Source of the DNA: Syntrophales bacterium
Lineage (GTDB): Bacteria > Desulfobacterota > Syntrophia > Syntrophales > UBA2210
Direction: 5' to 3'
NCBI GenBank assembly: GCA_030655735.1
Contig: JAUSPK010000036.1
Coordinates: 1-14,573 of the forward strand
Length of the DNA: 14,573 nt
The notes beneath the pieces were generated by a model. The model was not told where the DNA came from. It worked only from the letters and a program-made list of their open reading frames with translations, and made no database searches. Below, piece by piece: positions 6,324 to 12,303 of this stretch. Each line of letters begins with the position of its first letter. Position 1 is the first letter of the stretch. The translations under genes and the position numbers were made by a program.

Positions 6324-7205
6324 ATGAAAGCCAAGAAACTACTCTTTGTGACCCAGTTTGAAGAGTTGTGGTTTGATGCCCTCCAGTCTTTGATGGATTT
6401 GAGAAAAGCAGGTTTTAACCACACGGTATTTTTACATGTCATAGATCGGGACAAGGTCGCCATGCATCGCGGCAAGGGATACCTCAAGGATGAGGAGGTA
6501 AAACTCCGTGAGATGGCAAACGTCCGCTTTATAGACTGGGCTGAGAGTCTCTTTGAGCAGGGAATGGAAGTAGGCGCATATATCGTCGTAGGCAACCCGC
6601 TCCCCAAGATTATCTCTACGGCGGCCGAGGAGAATGTGGACCTCATCGTTACAGGCCGCCACAAGCAGGGGAAACTGGAAGAGCTGTACGGTGGTTCCGA
6701 GACCCTGGAAATACTCGAACGAACGTCTACCCCTGTCCTGGTGTACAAATACATGCTCCCCTCCGGAAAGGTCAATGAACGGCCCTTCGAGAGGCCCCTC
6801 CTTACCCTGGACTGGTCTCCTGCCAGCGGAAAGGCCGTGGAGTATCTCCTTTCGTTCAAGGATGTCTTGAAAAAGGTGATAGCCATTCACGTGATCAATG
6901 AAAAGGAATTTAAGAGTACGTCTGCGATGGAGATACAGTCCCTGCGCAAGGAAAACAAGCAGAAGCTGGAGGAGGTTTGTTCCCTTTTTGAGAAAGAGGG
7001 CATAGAAGCCGAGTCGCATCTCTATGTGGGCAGCACATTTGAGCAGATAGAAAAAGCAGCGAGTGAACGGGAGGCCACAATGATTGTTGCAGGTACAACT
7101 GGTAAAAGCCCCCTGAAAGAGATGTTTCTGGGATCTGTTGGTACAAAGTTGACCAAGCATTCAATGCTTCCGAGCCTGCTGGTTCCTGCGAGTGTCAAGC
7201 TGTAA
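6324..7205 (+). CDS. Tandem-domain universal stress protein (UspA family)
   Basis: This 293-residue protein has two Usp domains (about 1-142 and 156-290), each with the beta-strand then aspartate-type opening (the second LLTLDWSPAS). The second domain keeps the nucleotide-binding signature Gly-x2-Gly-x9-Gly-Ser (Gly257, Gly260, Gly270, Ser271), which predicts ATP binding. In the first domain the equivalent stretch (TGRHKQGKLEELYGGSE, 110-126) lacks the second Gly of the motif, so it is probably not a standard ATP site. AAGGA at 6315-6319 supports ATG 6324. Usp proteins are cytosolic; some are known to bind and regulate transporters (TeaD with TeaABC in Halomonas). Its place between a receiver protein and antiporter subunits makes a regulatory role on ion transport reasonable, as inference. 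It is a paralogue of the next gene. Confidence 0.9.
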   Translation: MKAKKLLFVTQFEELWFDALQSLMDLRKAGFNHTVFLHVIDRDKVAMHRGKGYLKDEEVKLREMANVRFIDWAESLFEQGMEVGAYIVVGNPLPKIISTAAEENVDLIVTGRHKQGKLEELYGGSETLEILERTSTPVLVYKYMLPSGKVNERPFERPLLTLDWSPASGKAVEYLLSFKDVLKKVIAIHVINEKEFKSTSAMEIQSLRKENKQKLEEVCSLFEKEGIEAESHLYVGSTFEQIEKAASEREATMIVAGTTGKSPLKEMFLGSVGTKLTKHSMLPSLLVPASVKL

Positions 7206-7249
7206 GGATAAATACTGATACATTTTCATCGGGGGGTAAAAAGCTAAAA

Positions 7250-7999
7250 TTGCTGTACGTGACTGATTTGAGGGAGTGCGATTCGCCTTTTGGTGTCTTT
7301 AAGGGACTCTTGCCGCTAAGAAAGAAGATGTTCGACCGTGTTGTATTCGCGCTGCCTGCCTCCTCGACGGGGAGGGAGGCAGATCTTGCCAACCTGAAGA
7401 TAAAATTCAAGACAAGAACAATCAAGAATTTCTCCGGTAAAGGGATCATAGCTGCCGCGAAAGAGGAACAGGCGTCTCTTATCGTGATCGATCTTGATAA
7501 GACGTCTCACGATGCCACCCTTAGATATCTCGCCCTGAAGTCAACGCTGCCGGTCCTTGTCATAGATGGTAACGCCTCGAAGGGCGGGCTACTGGACCAC
7601 GTTATCTTCGCCACCGACTGGTCTCCCGCCTCTGAAAAGGCCATGGAACAGATTCTTGCCCTCGGTGACTTTGTATATGAACTGGATATCATCCACGTTA
7701 TCACCGAAAAGCTTACCGTAAAAGATATGAGAGAGCTGAAAGAGCGGTTGGAACATACCAGGAAGATCTGTCTTAACGAAGGTATCAACGCGGAATCACA
7801 TGTCTATGCCGGTGATGTGGCGGAAGAGATCGTAACGGCATCCGAGGATTACAGGGGAAGCGTTATTATCGTGGGATCAGGCACAAAGAGATCCTTCATG
7901 GAGCGAATATTCAAGAGAGATAAGGTCTATAATATCATAAAAAGCGCGGCTGCTCCGGTACTCTTCGTGCCGGTTGCAGTCCCGGCGAGTCGGGATTGA
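7250..7999 (+). CDS. Second tandem-domain universal stress protein, with degenerate nucleotide site
   Basis: This 249-residue paralogue of the preceding gene has a shared FATDWSPASEKAMEQIL segment (119-135) and the same IIHVI...AESHVYAGD pattern. Its first domain is strongly reduced. In its second domain the ATP motif is broken: the line reads IVGSGTKRSFMERIFKRDK, so the final Gly-Ser is replaced by Phe-Lys-Arg-Asp. It may therefore not bind ATP in the usual way and could act as a regulatory or heterodimer partner. No ATG is available at the N-terminus; TTG 7250 (Leu-Tyr-Val-Thr-Asp follows) is taken as start, with a GGGGGG run 13 nt upstream (7231-7236). The frame is open further upstream, so the start is uncertain by several residues. 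The C-terminal Pro-Ala-Ser-Arg-Asp is encoded by a palindromic repeat (7980-7995) and is probably an addition. Confidence 0.82.
   Translation: MLYVTDLRECDSPFGVFKGLLPLRKKMFDRVVFALPASSTGREADLANLKIKFKTRTIKNFSGKGIIAAAKEEQASLIVIDLDKTSHDATLRYLALKSTLPVLVIDGNASKGGLLDHVIFATDWSPASEKAMEQILALGDFVYELDIIHVITEKLTVKDMRELKERLEHTRKICLNEGINAESHVYAGDVAEEIVTASEDYRGSVIIVGSGTKRSFMERIFKRDKVYNIIKSAAAPVLFVPVAVPASRD
7980..7995. repeat. Palindromic dispersed repeat TCCCGGCGAGTCGGGA (copy 2)
   Basis: It matches the copy at 4106-4121 at 14 of 16 positions. It folds as a 5-bp stem plus a G-U pair around CGAG. It encodes the last residues of the second Usp and sits 8 nt before the start codon of mrpE, so a stem here could affect translation or mRNA processing between the Usp and antiporter parts of the transcript. 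Confidence 0.65.
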
Positions 8000-8003
8000 G
8001 ACT

Positions 8004-8726
8004 ATGGAAGTAACACTTTTTATCCATGCGGCGGATGATGCCTTTCGTATCCTGGAAAACGCGAAGGTGCAGGCCGTCGGCCTCCTTGATACGGCCACGA
8101 GGTTGACATCAGAGACGCGATGGATGGAGGAGAAAAAGGTCCAGGGCATCCTGAAGGGTGCCCAGGCGACACGTTCCGGTTTTCAGAACTTCGTTGCCAC
8201 CTTCGTGATGCTGATGGGATTCTGGGCGCTCTTGTCCGGGAAGTTTGATACCTTTCACCTTTCTCTCGGCGTCATCTGTTCGGTGATCGTTGCGTATCTC
8301 AGCCACGATCTGCTGTTCGCCAATGTGAGGGTAGGGGATGGCCGGGTTATTGCTCAGAGATTTATCCGCTATATCCCCTGGCTCCTGTATGAGATCGTGA
8401 CGGCCAATTTTTATGTCGCCTACCTTGCCCTGTCGCCGAAAATGCCGATAGATCCGCAGATAATCAGATTCAAGACCAAGCTGGAGAGTGATATCTCATG
8501 GGTGACGCTGGCCAATTCCATAACGCTCACGCCGGGCACCATCACGATAGATATAGCGGATCGGGAATTCATGGTGCATGCCCTCGACAGAAAGGTGGCC
8601 GGTGATCTGGATACAGGGGAGATGGAGGACCGGGTGGCACATATCTTCATGGAGGCGGACCACATATACATCCAGGATGTACTGGATGTGTCCCGTATAT
8701 TTGCGGAGTTGAAGAGGGGTATGTAG
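8004..8726 (+). CDS. mrpE: Mrp-type cation/proton antiporter subunit E, with N-terminal extension
   Basis: This 240-residue protein has an MnhE/MrpE domain at about 60-195. Two hydrophobic segments (about 62-78 and 83-106) come first, then the diagnostic soluble part WVTLANSITLTPGTITIDI (166-184). MrpE is a structural subunit of the multisubunit Na+/H+ antiporter in the inner membrane. Typical MrpE is about 160 residues. Here there are about 58 extra N-terminal residues (charged, amphipathic-looking, no clear family) and a longer acidic C-terminus (about 200-240). ATG 8004 is 4 nt after the Usp stop; the frame extends to TTG 7974 inside the Usp gene but no ribosome site supports that. An internal ATG at 8124 would remove 40 residues but also lacks a good ribosome site. 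First of eight packed antiporter genes. Confidence 0.9.
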   Translation: MEVTLFIHAADDAFRILENAKVQAVGLLDTATRLTSETRWMEEKKVQGILKGAQATRSGFQNFVATFVMLMGFWALLSGKFDTFHLSLGVICSVIVAYLSHDLLFANVRVGDGRVIAQRFIRYIPWLLYEIVTANFYVAYLALSPKMPIDPQIIRFKTKLESDISWVTLANSITLTPGTITIDIADREFMVHALDRKVAGDLDTGEMEDRVAHIFMEADHIYIQDVLDVSRIFAELKRGM

Positions 8727-9209
8727 ATGATTGCCAGCAGTGATGATATTATCATAAAGACCATTGCAAGAATTTTTGTCCCCTTTATACAGTTATACGC
8801 CCTGTACGTCATCATGCATGGTCACTACAGCCCGGGCGGAGGTTTTCAGGGGGGCGTCATCCTGGGCGCGAGCATGGCCCTGCTCTTGATAACCCACGGC
8901 TATGATGAGGTAAAGAGAAGGCTTCCCGAAGGCGTCGTTATGCTGCTGGGGAGCGTGGGCGTCCTGATTTATGCGGGGATAGGGCTCACCTGTCTCCTTC
9001 TCGGCGGGAATTATCTCGACTACAGTCAGCTGTCCGTCATCCTGCATGTTGACCCCGCGCATGCCCGGTCTCTTGGGATACTGGGTGTTGAACTGGGAGT
9101 CGGGTTTACGGTTATGGCGATCATGTACTCCATATTTTTTGATATATCGACAGGCGGAATCCTGCCTGGGGATGAGAAGAGAAACGAAGAGTTGGAAAAT
9201 AACGGATAG
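8727..9209 (+). CDS. mrpB: MnhB-domain antiporter subunit (MrpB / MbhF type)
   Basis: This 160-residue membrane protein has about four hydrophobic helices. The MnhB signature SPGGGFQGGVILGAS is at 35-49, and a conserved LGVELGVGFTVMAIM helix follows near 118-132. It is a subunit of the Mrp antiporter membrane arm. The ATG directly follows the mrpE stop codon (TAG 8724-8726), with GAGGGG as the likely ribosome site inside the end of mrpE, so the two are translationally coupled. In common Mrp and Mbh operons this gene follows the MrpA C-terminal/MbhE part; here it is placed between E and F. Confidence 0.9.
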   Translation: MIASSDDIIIKTIARIFVPFIQLYALYVIMHGHYSPGGGFQGGVILGASMALLLITHGYDEVKRRLPEGVVMLLGSVGVLIYAGIGLTCLLLGGNYLDYSQLSVILHVDPAHARSLGILGVELGVGFTVMAIMYSIFFDISTGGILPGDEKRNEELENNG

Positions 9210-9232
9210 ATTACTGATGTTTGGGGTTTCAT

Positions 9233-9493
9233 ATGAATGAATTTTTTGTTGCGGTCGGCCTCGGTCTGTGCATCCTTGTTTTTCTGGTGCTCTACCGGGT
9301 TATATTCGGCCCGGGGGTGTTCAACCGAATAGCCGCCATCTCCGCTATCGGCACCAAGACCTTGATCATACTCCTTGTCCTGGGCTATGTGTACAACCGG
9401 GTTGATATGTTTATCGATATCAGCATGGTGTACGCCCTCCTCAACTTCATCGGGTGTATCGCCGCGGCAAAATACCTGGAAATGGAACGGTAA
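9233..9493 (+). CDS. mrpF: Mrp antiporter subunit F
   Basis: This small protein of 86 residues has three predicted helices (about 3-25, 34-54, 59-80). The family pattern is present: YRVIFGPGVFNRIAAISAIG (21-40) and VDMFIDISMVYALLNFIG (57-74). It is a structural/ion-path subunit of the antiporter. ATG 9233 is preferred over the in-frame TTG 9221 because GGGGT at 9223-9227 precedes it. The usual acidic residues of the D-R-(I/V)-x-A-x-D segment are replaced by Asn31 and Ser37. Confidence 0.88.
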   Translation: MNEFFVAVGLGLCILVFLVLYRVIFGPGVFNRIAAISAIGTKTLIILLVLGYVYNRVDMFIDISMVYALLNFIGCIAAAKYLEMER

Positions 9494-9497
9494 AGAT

Positions 9498-9815
9498 ATG
9501 GGATATATCATAACTGCTCTTTCGGTAGTGTGTATTCTCGGCGGTCTCTTCTTCTTCACGACCGCGACGATCGGGCTTCTGCGCTTCCCCGATTTCTTTA
9601 CGCGGCTCCACGCCACGGGGAAGGGTGATACGCTGGCCGTTTTCCTCTGCCTGGTCGGCTTTGCGATCCATGAAGGGTTGTCCCTCACCGCCCTGAAGAT
9701 TCTGTTTATCGCGGTATTCATGTTTCTCGCCCAGCCAACGGCAACGCACGCCATTTCACGGGCGGGGATACGCCATGGGCTCAAACCGTGGGTGAAGGGG
9801 GAAGAACGACAATGA
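9498..9815 (+). CDS. mrpG: Mrp antiporter subunit G
   Basis: This 105-residue protein has three predicted helices. The family signature GLLRFPDFFTRLHATGKGDT (26-45) and the TATHAISRA motif (81-89) are clear. It starts at ATG 9498, 4 nt after the mrpF stop, and its TGA overlaps the ATG of the next gene (ATGA at 9812-9815), indicating coupled translation. Confidence 0.92.
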   Translation: MGYIITALSVVCILGGLFFFTTATIGLLRFPDFFTRLHATGKGDTLAVFLCLVGFAIHEGLSLTALKILFIAVFMFLAQPTATHAISRAGIRHGLKPWVKGEERQ

Positions 9816-10057
9816 ACGTACCCTTTGATATTATTATTCTGCTGTTTGTCGTTATGTGCGCGATCGCGGCGATAACCGTCAGGGACCTCCTGAGCGCGGT
9901 TATGATCCTCGGGGCGTACAGCTTCTTTATGTGCCTTATGTGGGCGCAGCTCGGCGCCGTCGATGTCGCCTTCACGGAGGCATCGGTCAGCGCGGGGATA
10001 GGGACCATCCTCCTGGTTGCTGCCGTGTTGAAGACCACAAGGAGGACAAAAGATTGA
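9812..10057 (+). CDS. mbhD: MbhD-like subunit (DUF4040; stand-alone part of the MrpA C-terminus)
   Basis: This 81-residue protein of two to three helices carries LLSAVMILGAYS (27-38) and the diagnostic GAVDVAFTEASVSAGIG (49-65), with buried Asp51 and Glu56. In Bacillus-type Mrp this domain is fused into the large MrpA subunit; in membrane-bound hydrogenases it is the separate subunit MbhD. ATG 9812 overlaps the mrpG stop by 4 nt; the in-frame upstream codon at 9788 lies within mrpG and is not used here. The next gene overlaps in the same way. Confidence 0.88.
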   Translation: MNVPFDIIILLFVVMCAIAAITVRDLLSAVMILGAYSFFMCLMWAQLGAVDVAFTEASVSAGIGTILLVAAVLKTTRRTKD

Positions 10058-10344
10058 AGACCCTGGGCCTGATTGTATCGATAATTGCGGGGGCGTTTCT
10101 TATGTACGGCACCATTGACATGCCCGACTGGGGTGATCCCAATTCCCCAGCCAGTATTCATGTTTCGCCCCGGTATATCACGAACACCGAGGTGGAAACA
10201 GCGACGCCGAACATGGTCACGTCCGTCCTCGCCGACTATAGGGGGTATGACACCCTCGGCGAGACAACGGTTATATTCACGGCGGGCATGGCGTGTATCC
10301 TGCTCCTGAGAAGACGTGGCGGGGTCAGGAAGGCCAGACGATAG
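10054..10344 (+). CDS. mbhE: MbhE-like subunit (second stand-alone part of the MrpA C-terminus)
   Basis: This 96-residue protein has one N-terminal helix (4-20) and a loop with GDPNSPASIHVSPRYI (27-42). It then has the diagnostic VTSVLADYRGYDTLGETTVI (55-74), leading into a second helix (to about 85). The family is that of membrane-bound hydrogenase subunit E and the last part of MrpA. The start is TTG 10054, overlapping the previous TGA (TTGA), with GGAGG at 10041-10045 as a good ribosome site. The open frame runs back to 9856, but that part overlaps mbhD and is not real. Ends with a very basic tail (RRRGGVRKARR). Confidence 0.9.
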   Translation: MKTLGLIVSIIAGAFLMYGTIDMPDWGDPNSPASIHVSPRYITNTEVETATPNMVTSVLADYRGYDTLGETTVIFTAGMACILLLRRRGGVRKARR

Positions 10345-10357
10345 GGAGAGAGAATCA

Positions 10358-10738
10358 GTGGATTTTATCATAGCGAAGTACAACTACTTGATATATGTCA
10401 TCCTTATGATGATAGGCTTCTATGCGATGATAGCCAAGAACAACCTGATCAAAAAGATCATCGGGATGAATATCTTTCAGACGGCGATCATACTCTTTTT
10501 TGTCTCCATCGCCTATAAGAAGGGGGGGGCCACCCTGCCGATCCTGACACACGCGGACGCGCACGGCGAGCATGCCATACAGGTTGCCCAGTACCTGAAC
10601 CCCCTGCCGCATGTCTTGATGCTCACCGCGATCGTCGTCTCCATAGCGACGCTGGGTGTTGCCCTGGCAATCGCCATCATGATGTACCGGAAATACCATA
10701 CCCTGGAAGAGGATGAGATACTAAAGGCAATCAAATGA
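10358..10738 (+). CDS. mrpC: Mrp antiporter subunit C (NuoK-like)
   Basis: This 126-residue protein has three helices (about 9-27, 33-52, 86-109). It has the NuoK/MrpC pattern KIIGMNIFQTAIILFFVS (33-50) and NPLPHVLMLTAIVVSIATLG (81-100). The loop between helices 2 and 3 is His-rich (HADAHGEH). It forms part of the ion-translocating membrane arm. GTG 10358 is chosen because it is preceded by AGGGAGAG (10343-10350) right after the mbhE stop. Its TGA overlaps the ATG of mrpD. A run of eight G (10522-10529) lies inside it. Confidence 0.92.
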   Translation: MDFIIAKYNYLIYVILMMIGFYAMIAKNNLIKKIIGMNIFQTAIILFFVSIAYKKGGATLPILTHADAHGEHAIQVAQYLNPLPHVLMLTAIVVSIATLGVALAIAIMMYRKYHTLEEDEILKAIK

Positions 10739-12225
10739 TTATAGAACAAGCCCCCCCCTTGATCGTTATTATAGTGCTGATGTCCGCGGTTGCCACGCCG
10801 CTGATCGGCTGGTTGAGAAAAGACCTGTGCTACCCTTGGGTTGTCCTCGTCCTTCTGGCCTCTACCTGCTGCTCGGTCCTGGTGTTGAACACCGTTATCC
10901 ATGAGGGGGTTATCCACTATTACATGGGCGGTTGGCTCCCCCCCTGGGGCATCGAATACGTGATTGACCATCTGAACGCCATGATGCTGGTCCTGATCAC
11001 CGGCAGTTCTTTGCTGGTAGCGATATACTCCAAGAGGAGCCTTGAGGCGGAGCTGCCCGACAGGACGGTCTCTTTTTACACGCTTTTTCTTCTGCAGGTG
11101 ACGGGATTCCTGGGGATTGTCATCACGGGTGACGTCTTCAACCTTTACGTGTTTCTCGAGATAGCATCCCTGTCCGGGTATGCCCTGATAGCGACGGGTG
11201 AGGAGGGGGCCCCTTTTGCCGCCTTCCGGTACCTTATCCTGGGCACCGTCGGGGCCTGTTTCTATCTGCTCGGTGTCGGGTACCTCTATATGGTCACCGG
11301 ATCCCTCAATATGGCCGATCTGGCCGAGCTCCTGCCCGCATTGTACGGCTCCAAGGTGATACTGGTCGCCTTTGCCTTCTTTATGGTCGGGATAGCCCTC
11401 AAGATGGCCCTCTTTCCCCTGCATATGTGGCTCCCCGATGCCTACACCAAGGCCCCTTCGGCAGCCAGCGCCCTGATAGCGCCGCTGATGACCAAGGTTG
11501 CCATCTATATCATGCTCAGGGTCATGTTCACCGTCTTCAGGCCCTATTTTTCCATAGACCTCCTGCCGGTGACGAAGATCATGCTGTATGCCGGGATCAT
11601 AGCCATCTTTGCCGGGGCGGTGATGGCCCTGGCCCAGAGAGATTTTAAGAGGATGCTGTGCTATGTCGTGATAGCCGAGGTCGGCTACATGGTCGGCGGC
11701 GTGGGCGTAGCCAACGCCGTAGCGATCAAGGGCGCAATCCTCCATATTATGAATGATGTCGTGATGACACTCGGCCTCTTCCTCGTAGCCGGTATCCTGG
11801 CCTATAAGATGAAGAACCACGAGATTACGGCCTTTGATAATATATTCAAGAAGATGCCGTTCACCATGGCCGCCTTCCTCGTTGTGGCCCTGTCGGTCAT
11901 AGGCGTACCCCCCACCTGCGGCTTTTTCAGCAAGTGGTATCTGATTCAGGGCTCCGTCATGGCCGGAAACTGGACATTTGTGGTTGCGCTCCTCTTCTCC
12001 AGCCTGGTAAATATCATCCTCTTCTTCAGGATCATTGAGACCGGCTACTACGATTTTGGTGCCTCCGGGTCGGGGCACGCCCATGAGGAGGGCTCGGGAG
12101 TGAGTGAGGCGCCCCTGAGTATGCTGATTCCCACTATTGTCGTGGCCGCGGCGATCATCCTCATTGGTCTTTACAATCAATCCATCATCACCAATATCAT
12201 CAACTTCGCCGTGCCGAAGTTGTAG
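10735..12225 (+). CDS. mrpD: Mrp antiporter subunit D (antiporter-like, ion-translocating)
   Basis: This 496-residue, about 14-helix protein is a complete member of the Proton_antipo_M family. Charged residues known to matter in MrpD/NuoM/NuoN are present: Glu142 in VFLEIASLSGYAL, Lys223 in ALKMALFPLHMWLPDAY, Lys254 in LMTKVAIY and Lys400 in GFFSKWYL. Length and layout are normal for MrpD (about 490). ATG 10735 overlaps the mrpC stop by 4 nt. It is the last antiporter gene. Its similarity to the partial protein at 1-1161 (GVPPTCGFFSKWYL against GIPPMGGFISKWYL) shows that the locus has at least two antiporter-like subunits. A run of eight C (10751-10758) occurs right after its start. Confidence 0.94.
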   Translation: MIIEQAPPLIVIIVLMSAVATPLIGWLRKDLCYPWVVLVLLASTCCSVLVLNTVIHEGVIHYYMGGWLPPWGIEYVIDHLNAMMLVLITGSSLLVAIYSKRSLEAELPDRTVSFYTLFLLQVTGFLGIVITGDVFNLYVFLEIASLSGYALIATGEEGAPFAAFRYLILGTVGACFYLLGVGYLYMVTGSLNMADLAELLPALYGSKVILVAFAFFMVGIALKMALFPLHMWLPDAYTKAPSAASALIAPLMTKVAIYIMLRVMFTVFRPYFSIDLLPVTKIMLYAGIIAIFAGAVMALAQRDFKRMLCYVVIAEVGYMVGGVGVANAVAIKGAILHIMNDVVMTLGLFLVAGILAYKMKNHEITAFDNIFKKMPFTMAAFLVVALSVIGVPPTCGFFSKWYLIQGSVMAGNWTFVVALLFSSLVNIILFFRIIETGYYDFGASGSGHAHEEGSGVSEAPLSMLIPTIVVAAAIILIGLYNQSIITNIINFAVPKL

Positions 12226-12289
12226 GTGCAAACGGCTTTTATGCCATTGTCTGAGTCGGCGCGTGCCCGGCCAAGTTATGGTGTGCTTC

Positions 12290-12298
12290 GGAGGGAGG
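12290..12298 (+). promoter_or_regulatory. Ribosome-binding site deciding the nfo start
   Basis: GGAGGGAGG ends 5 nt before ATG 12304. The open frame extends back to GTG 12226, next to the mrpD stop, but that codon has no such site and the extra 26 residues match nothing in the family. The 78-bp gap 12226-12303 shows no clear promoter or terminator. Confidence 0.7.
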
Positions 12299-12303
12299 CA
12301 GGC

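Noticed and set aside
7974..8003. Longer mrpE starting at TTG 7974 inside the Usp gene
   Set aside because: No ribosome site supports it, and the added residues come from the palindromic repeat read in another frame.
9856..10053. Upstream extension of the mbhE frame
   Set aside because: It overlaps mbhD, whose conserved motifs are clear. A good ribosome site at 10041-10045 points to TTG 10054.
8004..12225. Membrane-bound hydrogenase operon
   Set aside because: MbhD/MbhE-like subunits are present, but no hydrogenase large or small subunit or ferredoxin-type protein is seen in the window. The remaining subunits fit Mrp. It cannot be excluded upstream.
12226..12303. Longer nfo starting at GTG 12226
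   Set aside because: The extra 26 residues are not family-like, and GGAGGGAGG stands 5 nt before ATG 12304.
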